64,000 nt of DNA, taken from assembly GCA_036925085.1 (NCBI GenBank), contig JAUPFP010000006.1, forward strand, positions 5,781,984-5,845,983. Direction: 5' to 3'. The notes beneath the pieces are model-generated. The model saw only the letters and a list, made by a program, of their open reading frames with translations, was not told the DNA's origin and searched no databases. Source of the DNA: Brachycybe producta. Taxonomy: Eukaryota > Arthropoda > Diplopoda > Playtdesmida > Andrognathidae. Positions 42,607 through 56,841 of the stretch are shown one piece after another; the stretch's first letter is position 1; the number at the start of each line of letters is the position of its first letter. Made by a program: the position numbers and the translations under genes.

Positions 42607-43488
42607 GACGCCGGCGCCATTTTGTGTCCATTTTTGCCGCCATTTTGTGTCCATTTTCGCCGCCATTTTGTGTCCATTTTCGCCGCCATTTTGTGTCCAT
42701 TTTCGCCGCCATTTTGTGTCTATTTTTGCCGCCATTTTGTGTCTATTTTTGCCGCCATTTTGTGTCCATTTTTGCCGCCATTTTGTGTCTATTTTTGCCG
42801 CCATTTTGTGTCCATTTTTGCCGCCGTTTTGTGTCCATTTTCGCCGCCATTTTGTGTCTATTTTTGCCGCCATTTTGTGTCCATTTTCGCCGCCAATCTG
42901 TGTCCATTTTCGCCGCCATTGTGTCCAATTTTTGCCACTTTTTGTCCATTTTAGCGGCCATTTTGTGGCCATTTTCGCCGCCATTTTGTGTCCATTTTAG
43001 CCGCTTTTTTTGTCTATTTTAGCCACTTTTTTGTCCATTTTCGCGGCCATTTTCGCCGCCAATTTGTGTCCATTTTCGCCGCCAATCTGTGTCCATTTTC
43101 GCCGCCAATCTGTGTCCATTTTCGCCGCCATTATGTCCAATTTTTGCTACTTTTTGTCCATTTTAGCGGCCATTTTGTGTCCATTTTGCCACCATTTTGT
43201 GTCCATTTTAGCCACTTTTGTCTATTTTAGCCACTTTTTTGTCCATTTTCGCCGCCATTTTGTGGCCATTTTTGCCGCCATTTTGTGTCCATTTTCGCCG
43301 CCATTTTGTGTCTATTTTCGCCGCCATTTTGGTGTCCATTTTCGCCACCAATTTGGTGTCCATTATTGCTGCAATTTTGCATCCATTTTTGCCGCCATTT
43401 TGTGTCCATTTTTGCTGCTTTTTTGTGTCCATTTTAGCCGCCATTTTGTGTACATTTTTGTCGCCATTTTGTGTCCATTTTCACCACC
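42607..43488. repeat. 23 bp minisatellite (~37 units)
   Basis: Tandem copies of a ~23 bp unit, GCCGCCATTTTGTGTCCATT plus TTC or TTT. The right half is more diverged, with units such as AGCCACTTTTTTGTCC. The unit is not a multiple of 3 and lacks stops in several frames, so overlapping frames appear on both strands ([12 protein letters not shown] and similar). None is a gene. Confidence 0.92.
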
Positions 43489-46400
43489 CATCTTTCATTT
43501 TTCATCTTTCATCCTTTCATAATTTCATCTTTCATTTTTTCATTTTTCACCTTTCACCCCTTCAATCCCTTTCATCCCTTTCATTCTTTTTATCCCTTTC
43601 ATCCCATTATCCTTTTCATCCCCTTCATTCCAATCATCCGATTCTTCCCCTTCATACCCATCATCCCCTTCCTCCATTCATCTCTTCATCCCTTCATCCA
43701 TTCATCCTTCATTTTTTATTTTTCATCTTTCATTTTTTGCCTGTCACCCGTTTCATCTCTTTTATCCCCTTCATCCCCATCATTCCCTTCATCCCCTTCA
43801 TACCCATTATCCCTTTTATCCCCATCATTCACATTATCTCCATCATTCCCATCATCCCGATCATCCCCAACATCTCAACCATCCCCTACATCCCTTCATC
43901 CTATCATTCCCTTAAACCCCATCATTCCTTCATCTCTTCATCCCTTCATTTTTTCATTCTGTCATCCATTCATTTTACATCCATTCATCCTTTCATCCAT
44001 TCATCCTTTCAGCAATTCAGCCATTCATCCTTTTATCCATTCATTCTTTCATTCATTCATCTATTCATCCTTTCATCCATTCATCCTTTCATTCATTCAT
44101 CTATTCATCCTTTCATCCATTCATCCTTTCATTCATTCATCTATTCATCCATTCATCCTTTCATTCATTCATCTATTCATCCTTTCATCCATTCATCCTT
44201 TCATCCATTCATCCTTTCATCCTTTCATCCTTTCATCCTTTCATCCTTTCATCCTTTCATCCTTTCATCCTTTCATCCTTTCATCCATTCATCCTTTCAT
44301 CCATTCATCCATTCATCCATTCATCCATTCATCCATTCATCCATTCATCCATTCATCCATTCATCCATTCATCCATTCATCCATTCATCCTTTCATCTAT
44401 TCATCCTTTCATCCATTCATCCTTTCATTCATTCTTCCATTCATCCTTTCATTCATTCTTCCATTCATCCTTTCGTCCATTTTTCCATTCATCCTTTCGT
44501 TCATTCATCCTTTCATCCATCCATCCTTTCATCCATACATCCTTTCATCCATCCATCCTTCCATCCATCCATCCTTCCATCCTTTCATCCATCCATCCTT
44601 CCATCCATCCATCCTTTTATCTATCCATCTTTTCATCCATCCATCCATCCATCCATCTTTTCATCCATCCATCCATTCATCCATCCTTTCATCCATCCAT
44701 CCTTTCATCCATCCATCCTTTCATCCATCCATCCTTTCATCCATTCATCTTTTCATCCATCCATCCTTTCATCCATCCATCCTTTCATCCATCCATCCTA
44801 TCATCCATCCATTTTTTCATCCATCCATCCTTTCATCCATCCATCCTTTCATCCATCCATCCTTTCATCCATCCATCCTTTCATCCATTCATCTTTTCAT
44901 CCATCCATCCTTTCATCCATCTATCCTTTCATCCATCCATCCTTTCATCCATCCATCCTTTCATCCATCCATCTTTTCATCCATCCATCCTTTCATCCAT
45001 CCATCCTTTCATCCATCCATCCTTTCATCCATCCATCTTTTCATCCATCCATCCATCCATCCATCTTTTCATCCATCCATCCATTCATCCATCCTTTCAT
45101 CCATCCATCCTTTCATCCATCCATCCTTTCTTCCATCCATCTTTTCATCCATCCATCTTTCCTTTCATCCATCCATCCTTCCTTTTATCCATCTATCCTT
45201 TCATCCATCTATCCTTTCATCCATCCATCCTTTCATCCATCCATTTTTTCATCCATCCATCCTTTCATCCATCCATCCTTTCATCCATCCATCCTTTCAT
45301 CCATCCATCCTTTCATCCATCCATCCATACATCCTTTCATCCATCCATCCATCCTTTCATCCATCCATCCATCCATCCATCCATACATCCTTTCATCCAT
45401 CCATCCATCCATCCTTTTATCCATCCATCCATCCATCCTTTCATCCATCTATCCATCCTTTCATCCATCCATCTATCCATCCTTTCATCCATCCATCTAT
45501 CCATCCTTTCATCCATCCATCTATCCATCCTTTCATCCATCCATCCATCCATCCATCCTTTCATCCATCCATCCATCCTTTCATCCATCCTTTCATCTAT
45601 TCATCCATTCATCCTTTTGACCATTCATCCATTCATCCTTTTTTCTATTCATCCTTTCATCTATTCATTTTTTCATTCATTCATCCATTCATCCTTTCAT
45701 CTATTCATCCTTTCATCCATTCATCTATTCATCCTTTCATTTATTCATCCATTCATCCTTTCATCCATTCATCCTTTCATTCATTCATCCTTTCATCCAT
45801 TCATCTATTTATCCTTTCATCCATTCATCTTTTCATTCATTCATCCTTTCATTCATTCATCCTTTCATCCATTCATCTATTCATTCTTTCATCCATTCAT
45901 CCTTTCATCCATTCATCCTTTCATCCATTCATTTTTTTATCCATTCATCTTTTTCATCCATTCATCCTTTTATCCATTCATCCTTTCATTCATTCATCCT
46001 TTCATCCATTCATCTTTTCATTCATTCATCCTTTCATTCATTCATCCTTTCATTCATTCATCCTTTCATTCATTCATCTATTCATCCTTTCATCCATTCA
46101 TCCTTTCATTCATTCTTCCATTCATCCTTTCATTCATTCTTCCATTCATCCTTTCATCCATTTGTCTATCCGTCCAACCGTGCAGCCTTTCATCCTGTCA
46201 TCCTTTCATGCTTTCATCCTTTCATGCTTTCATCTTTTCATCCTTTCATCCATCTTTTTGAAAATCCATCCTTTCATCCATCCTTTCATCCTTTTATGCT
46301 TTCATCCTTTCATCTTTTCATTCATCCTTTCATCCATCCTTTCATCCATTCTTTCATCCATCCTTTCATCCATCCATCCTTTCATCTTTTCATCCTTTCA

Positions 46401-47905
46401 TTTTTTCATCCGTCCTTTCATCCTTTCATCCATCCTTTCATCCATCCTTTCATCCATCCTTTCATCTATCCTTTCATCCATCCCTCCTTTCATCCATCCC
46501 TCCTTTCATCCATCCATCCATCCATCCATCCATCCTTTCATCTATCCTTTCATCCATCCCTCCTTTCATCCATTCATTCATCCTTTCATTCATCCATCCA
46601 TCCATCCATCCTTTCATCCATCCATCCATCCATCCATCTTTTCATCCATCTATCCTTTCATCCATCCATCCTTTCATTCATCCATCCTTTCATTCATCCA
46701 TCCTTTCATCCATTCATTCATCCTTTCATTCATCCATCCTTTCATTCATCCATCCTTTCATCCATCCGTTTTTCCTTTCATCCATCCATCCATCCTTTCA
46801 TCCATCCATCCTTTCATTCATCCATCTTTTCATCCATCCATCCTTCCTTTCATCCATCCATTCATCCATCTTTTCATCCATCCATCCTTCCTTTCATCCA
46901 TCCATTCATCCATCTTTTCATCCATCCATCCTTGCATCCATCCATCCTTTCATCCATCCATTTTTTCATTGATCCATCCTTTCATCCATCCATCCTTTCA
47001 TCCATCCATCCTTTCATCCATCCATCCTTTCATCCATCCATCCTTTCATCCATCCATCCTTTCATCCATCCATCCATCCTTTCATTCATTCATCCTTCCT
47101 TTCATCCATCCATCCATCTATCTTTTCATCCATCCATCAATCCTTTCATCCATTCATCCTTTCATCCTTTCATCCATTCATCCTTTCATCCATTCATCCT
47201 TTCATCCATTCATCCTTTCATCCATTCATCCTTTCATCCTTTCATCCTTTCATCCATTCATCCATCCATCCATCCTTTCATCTATCCATCCTTTCATCCA
47301 TCCTTCCTTCCTTTCATTCATCCATCTTTCCTTTTATCCATCCATCCTTCCTTTCATCCATCCTTCCTTTCATCCATCCATCCTTCCTTTTATCCATCCA
47401 TCCTTCCTTTCATCCATCCATCCTTCTTTTCATCCATCTATTCATCCTTTCATCCATCCTTTCATCCATCCATTCTTCCTTTCATCCATCCATCCATCCT
47501 TTCATCCATCCATCCTTCCTTTCATTCATCCATCTTTCCTTTTATCCATCCATCCTTCCTTTTATCCATCCATCCTTCCTTTCATCCATCCATCCTTCCT
47601 TTCATCCATCTATTCATCCTCTCATCCATCCTTTCATCCATCCATTCTTCCTTTCATCCATCCATCCATCCTTTCATCCATCCATCCTTTCATCCATCCA
47701 TCCATCCTTTCATCCATCCATCCTTCCTTTCATCCATCCATCCTTTCATCCATCCATCCTTTCATCCATCCATCCTTTCATCCATCCATCCTTTCATCCA
47801 ACCATTCTTCCTTTCATCCATCCATCCTTACATTCTTTCATCTATCCATCCTTTCTTTCATCCATCCATCCTTTCATCCATCCATCCATCCATACATCCT
47901 TTTTT
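43489..47905. repeat. (TTCATCCA)n-type microsatellite arm, 4.4 kb
   Basis: The stretch is composed almost only of four-base words TCCA, TTCA, TCCT and TTTCA. The left edge (43489-43960) is degenerate, mixed with CCC and TTT words, and the array becomes more regular to the right. It produces frames of 800 and 1497 codons ([11 protein letters not shown] and similar), which are artefacts. The right boundary is a sharp switch near 47905 into the CCGG array. Confidence 0.95.
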
Positions 47906-50900
47906 ATTTTTTTTCATTGGATGGAACCAGTTTAAACCGCATAAAACCGGTTTTAACCGGATAAAACCGGTTTTATCCGGTTAAAACCGGTTTTAACCGG
48001 TTAAAACCGGTTCTATCTGGTTTAAACTGGTTCCATTCAATAAAAAAAAAAATAAAAAATCGGAAAAAAACCGGTTTAAACTGGTTTAATCCGGTTTAAA
48101 CTGGTTTGAACCGGTTTTATCCGGTTAAAACCGGTTTTATCCGGTTAAAACCGGTTCTATCTGGTTTAAACTGGTTCCATTCAATAAAAAAAAACAAAAA
48201 AATAAAAAATCAGAAAAAACCGGTTTAAACTGGTTTAATCCGGTTTAAACTGGTTTGAACCGGTTTTATCCGGTTAAAACCGGTTTTATCCGGTTAAAAC
48301 CTGTTTTATCCGGTTAAAACCGGTTTTATGCGGTTTAAACTGGTTCCATCCAATGAAAAAAAATAAAAAACCAGAAAAAGCGGTTTAAACTGGTTTGAAC
48401 CGGTTTTATCCGGTTAAAACCGGTTTTATCCGGTTTAAAACCGGTTTTATCCGGTTAAAACCGGTTTTATCCGGTTAAAACCGGTTTTATGCGGTTTAAA
48501 CTGGTTCCATCCAATGAAAAAAAAATAAAAAAAACTGGTTTAAACTGGTTTGAACCGGTTTTATCTGGTTAAAACCGGTTTTATCCAGTTAAAACCGGTT
48601 CAAAACCAGTTTAAAACCGGTTCTATCCGGTTTAAACTGGTTCCATTCAATGAAAAAAAAACAAAAAAAAATAAAAAACCGGAAAAAACTGGTTTAAACT
48701 GGTTTAATCCGGTTTAAACTGGTTTAAACTGGTTTGAACCGGTTTTATCCGGTTTAAAACCGGTTTTATCCCTTTAAAACCGGTTTTATCTGGTTAAAAC
48801 CGGTTTTATCCGGTTAAAACCGGTTTTATGCGGTTTAAACTGGTTCCATCCAATGAAAAAAAATAAAAAAACCAGTTTAAACTGGTTTGAACCGGTTTTA
48901 TCTGGTTAAAACCGGTTTTTATCCGATTAAAAACCGGTTCTATCCGGTTTAAACTGGTTCCATTCAATAAAAAAAAACAAAAAAAAAATAAAAAACCGGA
49001 AAAAAACTGGTTTAATCTGGTTTAAACTGGTTTAATCTGGTTTAAACTGGTTTGAACCGGTTTTATCTGGTTAAAACCGGTTTTATCCGGTTAAAACCGG
49101 TTTTATCCGGTTAAAACCGGTTCTATCTGGTTTAAACTGGTTCCATTCAATAAAAAAAAACAAAAAAATAAAAAATCGGAAAAAACCGGTTTAAACTGGT
49201 TTAATCCGGTTTAAACTGGTTTGAACCGGTTTTATCCGGTTAAAACCGGTTTTATCCGGTTAAAACTGGTTTTATCCGGTTATAAAACCGGTTTTATCCG
49301 GTTAAAACTGGTTTTATCCGGTTAAAACCGGTTTTATCCGGTTAAAACCGGTTCTATGCGGTTTAAACTGGTTCCATCCAATGAAAAAAAATAAAAAACC
49401 AGAAAAAGCGGTTTAAACTGGTTTGAACCGGTTTTATCCGGTTAAAACCGGTTTTATCCGGTTAGAACCGGTTTTATCCGGTTAAAACCGGTTTTATCCG
49501 GTTAGAACCGGTTTTATCCGGTTAAAACCGGTTTTATTCCGGTTAAAACCGGTTTTATCCGGTTAAAACCGGTTTTATGCGGTTTAAACTGGTTCCATCC
49601 AATGAAAAAAAAATAAAAAAAACTGGTTTAAACTGGTTTGAACCGGTTTTATCTGGTTAAAACCGGTTTTTATCCGGTTAAAACCGGTTCAAACCAGTTT
49701 AAAACCGGTTCTATCCGGTTTAAACTGGTTCCATTCAATGAAAAAAAAAACAAAAAAAAAATAAAAAACCGGAAAAAACTGGTTTAAACTGGTTTAATCC
49801 GGTTTAAACTGGTTTAATCTGGTTTAAACTGGTTTGAAACCGGTTTTATCCGGTTAAAACCGGTTTTATCCCTTTAAAAACCGGTTTTATCCAGTTAAAA
49901 CCGGTTTTATCGGTATTCCGTTAAAACCGGTTTTATCCGGTTAAAACCGGTTTTATGCGGTTTAAACTGGTTCCATCCAATGAAAAAAAATAAAAAACCA
50001 GTTTAAACTGGTTTGAACCGGTTTTATCTGGTTAAAACCGGTTTTATCCGGTTAAAACCGGTTTTATCCGATTAAAACCGGTTCTATCCGGTTTAAACTG
50101 GTTCCATTCAATAAAAAAAAAACAAAAAAAAAATAAAAAACCGGAAAAAACTGGTTTAATCTGGTTTAAACTGGTTTAATCCGGTTTAAACTGGTTTGAA
50201 CCGGTTTTATCTGGTTAAAACCGGTTTTATCCGGTTAAAACCGGTTTTATCCGGTTAAAACCGGTTCTATCTGGTTTAAACTGGTTCCATTCAATAAAAA
50301 AAAACAAAAAAAATAAAAAATCGGAAAAAAACCGGTTTAAACTGGTTTAATCCGGTTTATAAACTGGTTTGAACCGGTTTTATCCGGTTTAAAACCGGTT
50401 TTATCCGGTTAAAACCGGTTTTATCCGGTTTAAAACCGGTTTTTATCCGGGTTAAAACCGGTTTTATCCGGTTAAAACCGGTTTTATTTATCCGGTTAAA
50501 ACCGGTTTTATCCGGTTAAAACCGGTTTTATGCGGTTTAAAACTGGTTCCATCCAATGAAAAAAAATAAAAAACCAGAAAAAGCGGTTTAAACTGGTTTG
50601 AACCGGTTTTATCCGGTTAAAACCGGTTTTATCCGGTTTAAAACCGGTTTTATCCGGTTAAAAACCGGTTTTTATCCGGTTATAAAACCGGTTTTAATCC
50701 GGTTAAAACCGGTTTTATGCGGTTTAAACTGGTTCCATCCAATGAAAAAAAAAATAAAAAACTGGTTTTAAAACTGGTTTTATCTGGTTATAAAAACCGG
50801 TCTTATCCGGTTAAAACCGGTTCAAACCAGTTTAAACCAGTTCTATCCGGTTTAAAACTGGTTCCATTCAATAAAAAAAAAACAAAAAAAAAAATAAAAA

Positions 50901-53084
50901 ACCGGAAAAAAAACTGGTTTAAAACTGGTTTATAATCCGGTTTAAACTGGTTTAATCTGGTTTAAAACTGGTTTTGAACCGGTTTTATCCGGTTAAAACC
51001 GGTTTTATCCCTTTTAAAACCGGTTTTATCCGGTTTAAAACCGGTTTTAATCCGGTTAAAACCGGTTTTATGCGGTTTTAAACTGGTTCCATCCAATGAA
51101 AAAAAATAAAAAAAACCAGTTTAAACTGGTTTGAACCGGTTTTATCTGGTTTAAAACCGGTTTTATCCGGTTAAAACCGGTTTTATCCGATTAAAACCGG
51201 TTCTATCCGGTTTAAACTGGTTCCATTCAATAAAAAAAAAACAAAAAAAAAATAAAAAAACCGGAAAAAAACTGGTTTAATCTGGTTTAAAACTGGTTTA
51301 TAATCCGGTTTTAAACTGGTTTGAACCGGTTTTATCTGGTTATAAACCGGTTTTATCCGGTTAAAACCGGTTTTATCCGGTTAAAACCGGTTCTATCTGG
51401 TTTAAACTGGTTCCATTCAATAAAAAAAAACAAAAAAATAAAAAATCGGAAAAACCGGTTTAAACTGGTTTTAATCCGGTTTAAACTGGTTTGAACCGGT
51501 TAAAACCGGTTTTTATCCGGTTTATAAACCGGTTTTATCCGGTTTAAAACCGGTTTTATCTGGTTAAAACCGGATTTATCCGGTTTAAAACCGGTTCTAT
51601 CTGGTTTAAAACTGGTTCCATTCAATAAAAAAAAATAAAAAATTGGAAAAAAACCGGTTTAAACTGGTTTAATCCGGTTTAAACTGGTTTGAACCGGTTT
51701 TATCCGGTTTAAAACCGGTTTTTATCCGGTTTAAAACCGGTTTTATCCGGTTAAAACCGGTTTTTATCCGGTTAAAACCGGGTTTATCCGGTTAAAACCG
51801 GTTTTATATCCGGTTTAAAACCGGTTTTTATCCGGTTAAAACCGGTTTTATGCAGTTTAAACTGGTTCCATCCAATGAAAAAAAAAAATAAAAAACCAGA
51901 AAAAGCGGTTTAAACTGGTTTGAACCGGTTTTATCTGGTTAAAACCGGTTTTATGCGGTTTAAAACTGGTTCCATCCAATGAAAAAAAAATAAAAAACCA
52001 GTTTAAACTGGTTTGAACCGGTTTTATCTGGTTTATAAACCGGTTTTATCCGGTTTTAAAACCGGTTTTATCCGATTAAAACCGGTTTTATCCGGTTAAA
52101 ACCGGTTTTTATGCGGTTTAAACTGGTTCCATCCAATGAAAAAAAATAAAAAACCGGTTTAAACTGGTTTGAACCGGTTTTATCCGGTTAAAACCGGTTT
52201 TATTCCGATTAAAACCGGTTCTATCCGGTTTAAACTGGTTCCATTCAATAAAAAAAAAAACAAAAAAAAAATAAAAAAACCGGAAAAAAACTGGTTATAA
52301 TCCGGTTTAAACTGGTTTAATCCGGTTTAAAACTGGTTTGAAACCAGTTAAAACTGGTTTTATCCGGTTAAAACCGGTTTTATCCGGTTAAAACCGGTTT
52401 TATCCGGTTAAAAACTGGTTCCATCCAATGAAAAAAAATAAAAAACCAGAAAAAGCGGTTTAAACTGGTTTGAACCGGTTTTATCCGATTTAAAACCGGT
52501 TTTATCCGGTTTAAAACCAGTTTTTATCCGGTTTAAAAACCGGTTTTTATCCGGTTTAAAACCGGGTTTATCCTGTTTAAAAACCGGTTTTTATCCGGTT
52601 AAAACCGGTTTTATCTGGTTTAAAACCGGTTCTATCCGGTTTAAACTGGTTCCATACAATAAAAAACAGTTTAAACTGGTTTAATCCGGTTTAAACTGGT
52701 TTTGAACCGGTTTTATCTAGGTAAAACCGGTTTTATCTGGTTAAAACCGGTTTTATCTGGTTAAAACCGGTTTTATTCCGGTTTAAAAACCGGTTTTATC
52801 TGGTTAAAACCGGTTTTATCCGGTTAAAACCGGTTTTATCCGGTTAAAACCGGTTTTTATCTGGTTAAAACCGGTTTTATCCGGTTAAAACCGGTTTTAT
52901 CCGGTTTAAAACCGGTTTTATGCGGTTTTAAACTGGTTCCATCCAATGAAAAAAATAAAAAAACCAGAAAAAGCGGTTTAACTGGTTTTATCCGGTTCAA
53001 ACCAGTTTAAACCGGATTAAACCAGTTTAAACTGGTTTGAACCGGTTTTAACCGGATAAAACCGGTTCTATCCGGTTTAAAACC
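47906..53084. repeat. CCGG-rich satellite-like array with higher-order structure, 5.2 kb
   Basis: The basic unit is about 20 bp, CCGGTTTTATCCGGTTAAAA. Blocks of it are separated by GGTTCCATCCAATG or GGTTCCATTCAATA followed by an A-rich tract and a segment with AAACTGGTTTAATCCGG. Separators recur about every 130-250 bp in the order A A C C D C, where A is TTCAATAA, D is TTCAATG and C is TCCAATG. That order gives a higher-order period of roughly 0.9-1.15 kb over at least three rounds. No coding sequence is present. Confidence 0.92.
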
Positions 53085-56000
53085 GGTGAAAGGAAGGATG
53101 GATGGATGGATGAAAGGATGAATAGATGAAAGGATGAAAGGATGAATGAATGAAAGGATGAATGAATGAAAAGATGAATGGATGAAAGGATGGATGGATG
53201 AAAGGATGAAAGGATGAAAGGATGAATGGATGAAAGGATGAAAGGATGAATGAATGAAAGGATGAATGGATGAAAGGATGAATGGATGAAAGGATGAATG
53301 GATGAAAGGATGAAAGGATGAATGGATGAATGGATGGATGGATGGATGAAAGGATGGATGGATGAAAGGATGGATGGATGAAAGGATGGATGGATGAAAG
53401 AGGATGGATGGATGAAAGGATGGATGGATGAAAGGATGGATGGATGAAAGGATGGATGGATGAAAGGATGGATGGATGAAAGGATGAATGGATGAATGGA
53501 TGAATGGATGAATGGATGGATGAAAGGATGGATAGATGGACGGAAGAAGGATGAAAGGGATGGATAGATGGACGGATGAAAGGATGGACGGATGAAAGGA
53601 TGGACGGATGAAAGGATGGACGGATGAATGGATGGACGGATGAATGGATGGACGGATGAAAGGATGAATGAATGAAAGGATGAATGAATGAAAGGATGAA
53701 TGAATGAAAGGATGAATGAATGAAAGGATGAATGGATGGATGAAAGGATGGATGAAAGGATGAAAGGATGGATGAAAGGATGGATGAAAGGATGGATGAA
53801 AGGATGGATGAAAGGATGGATGAAAGGATGGATAGATGGATGAAAGGATGGATGAAAGGATGGATAGATGGATGAAAGGATGGATGAAAGGAAGGATGAA
53901 AGGATGGATGAAAGGATGGATAGATGGATGAAAGGATGGATAGATGGATGGATAGATGAATGAATGATGAATGAATGAATGAATGAATGAATGAATGAAT
54001 GAATGAATGAATGAATGAATGAATGAATGAATGAATGAATGAATGAATGAATGAATGAATGAATGAATGAATGAATGAATGAATGAATGAATGAATGAAT
54101 GAATGAATGAATGATATGAATGAATGAATGAATGAATGAATGAATGAATGAATGAATGAATGAATGAATGAATGAATGAATGAATGAATGAATGAATGAA
54201 TGAATGAATGAATGAATGAATGAATGAATGAATGAATGAATGAATGAATGAATGATGAATGAATGAATGGATGAATGAATGAATGGATGAATGAATGAAT
54301 GGATGAATGAATGAATGGATGAATGAATGAAAGGATGAATGAATGAAAGGATGAATGAATGAAAGGATGAATGAATGAAAGGATGAATGAATGAAAGGAT
54401 GAATGAATGAAAGGATGAATGAATGAAAGGATGAATGAATGAAAGGATGAATGAATGAAAGGATGAATGAATGAAAGGATGAATGAATGAAAGGATGAAT
54501 GAATGAAAGGATGAATGAATGAAAGGATGAATGAATGAAAGGATGAATGAATGAAAGGATGAATGAATGAAAGGATGAATGAATGAAAGGATGAATGAAT
54601 GAAAGGATGAATGAATGAAAGGATGAATGAATGAAAGGATGAATGAATGAAAGGATGAATGAATGAAAGGATGAATGAATGAAAGGATGAAAGGATGAAA
54701 GGATGAAGGATGAATGATGAAAGGATGAATGAATGAAAGGATGAATGAATGAATGAATGAATGAATGAATGAATGAATGAATGAATGAATGAATGAATGA
54801 ATGAATGAATGAATGAATGAATGAATGAATGAATGAATGAATGAATGAATGAATGAATGAATGAATGAATGAAGAATGAATGAATGAATGAATGAATGAA
54901 GAATGAATGAATGAATGAATGAATGAATGAATGAATGAATGAATGAATGAATGAATGAAGAATGAATGAATGAATGAATGAATGAATGAATGAATGAATG
55001 AATGAATGAATGAATGAATGAATGAATGATGAATGAATGAATGAATGAATGAATGAATGAATGAATGAATGAATGAATGAATGAATGAATGAATGAATGA
55101 ATGAATGAATGAATGAATGAATGAATGAATGAATGAATGAATGAATGAATGAATGAATGAATGAATGAATGAATGAATGAATGAATGAATGATGAATGAT
55201 GATGATGAATGGATGAATGATGAATGGATGAATGGATGAATGGATGAATGGATGAATGGATGAATGGAATGAATGATGAATGATGAATGGATGAATGATG
55301 AATGGATGAATGGATGAATGGATGAATGGATGAATGGATGAATGGATGAATGATGAATGGATGAATGGATGAATGGATGAATGGATGAATGGATGAATGG
55401 ATGAATGGATGAATGGATGAATGGATGAATGGATGAATGGATGAATGGATGAATGGATGAATGATGAATGGATGATGGATGAATGGATGAATGGATGAAT
55501 GGATGAATGGATGAATGGATGAATGGATGAATGGATGAATGGATGAATGGATGAATGGATGAATGGATGAATGGATGAATGGATGAATGGATGAATGGAT
55601 GAATGGATGAATGGATGAATGGATGAATGGATGAATGGATGAATGGATGAATGGATGAATGGATGAAGATGAATGGATGAATGGATGAAAGGATGAAGAT
55701 GGATGAAAGGATGAAAGGATGAAAGGATGAAAGGATGAAAGGATGAAAGGATGAAAGGATGAAAGGATGAAGGATGAAAGGATGAAAGGATGAAGGATGA
55801 AAGGATGAAAGGATGAAAGGATGAAGGATGAAAGGATGAAAGGATGAAAGGATGAAGGATGAAAGGATGAAAGGATGAGATAAGGATGAAGGATGAAGGA
55901 TGAAAGGATGAAAGGATGAAAGGATGAAAGGATGAAAGGATGAAAGGATGAAGGATGAATGGATGAATGGATGAATGGATGAATGGATGAATGGATGAAT

Positions 56001-56741
56001 GGATGAATGGATGAATGGATGAATGGATGAATGGATGAATGGATGAATGGATGAATGGATGAATGGATGAATGGAGAAGGATGAATGGATGAATGGATGA
56101 ATGGATGAAGGATGAATGGATGAATGGATGAATGGATGAATGGATGAATGGATGAATGGATGAATGGATGAATGGATGAATGGATGAATGGATGAATGGA
56201 TGAATGGATGAATGGATGAATGGATGAATGGATGAATGGATGAATGGATGAATGGATGAATGGATGAATGGATGAATGGATGAATGGATGAATGGATGAA
56301 TGGATGAATGGATGAATGGATGAATGGATGAATGGTGGAATGGATGAATGGATGAATGGATGAATGGATGAATGGATGAATGGATGAATGGATGAATGGA
56401 TGAATGATGAATGGATGAATGGATGAATGGATGAATGATGAATGGATGAATGGATGAATGGATGAATGGATGAATGGATGAATGATGAATGGATGAATGG
56501 ATGATGGATGAATGGATGAATGGATGAATGGGATGAATGGATGAATGGATGAATGGATGAATGGATGATGGATGAATGGATGAATGGATGAATGGATGAA
56601 TGGATGAATGGATGAATGGATGAATGGATGAATGGATGAATGGATGAAAGGATGATGAAAGGATGGAATGGATGAATGGATGAATGGATGAATGGATGAA
56701 TGAGATGGATGAATGGATGGAATGGATGAAAGGATGAAAGG
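53085..56741. repeat. (GGATGAAT)n-type microsatellite arm, 3.7 kb
   Basis: This is the opposite-strand counterpart of the 43489-47905 arm: words GGAT, GAAT, GAAA. The part 53085-53960 is mixed; 53960-55200 is mostly pure (GAAT)n with (GAATGAAAG)n stretches, and 55200-56700 is largely (GGATGAAT)n. It reaches an assembly gap at 56742. Long minus-strand frames of about 1300 codons across it, running even through the N block, are artefacts. Confidence 0.95.
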
Positions 56742-56841
56742 NNNNNNNNNNNNNNNNNNNNNNNNNNNNNNNNNNNNNNNNNNNNNNNNNNNNNNNNNNN
56801 NNNNNNNNNNNNNNNNNNNNNNNNNNNNNNNNNNNNNNNNN
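56742..56841. other. Assembly gap of 100 N
   Basis: Exactly 100 ambiguous bases separate the GGAT arm from the 184 bp satellite. A round 100 usually denotes a gap of unknown size, so the junction of the two arrays is not proven. Confidence 0.95.

Noticed and set aside
42482-43522. Lys/Trp-rich ([12 protein letters not shown]) and Phe/Cys-rich frames in the 23 bp array
   Set aside because: Repeat translations that change frame each unit; overlapping on both strands with no start or domain.
43218-47984. Very long plus-strand open frames (800, 1497 and 586 codons) reading [11 protein letters not shown]-like peptides
   Set aside because: They arise because TCCA/TTCA tetranucleotide repeats contain no stop in these frames. 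All three frames show the same effect, and there is no domain, splice pattern or codon bias of a gene.
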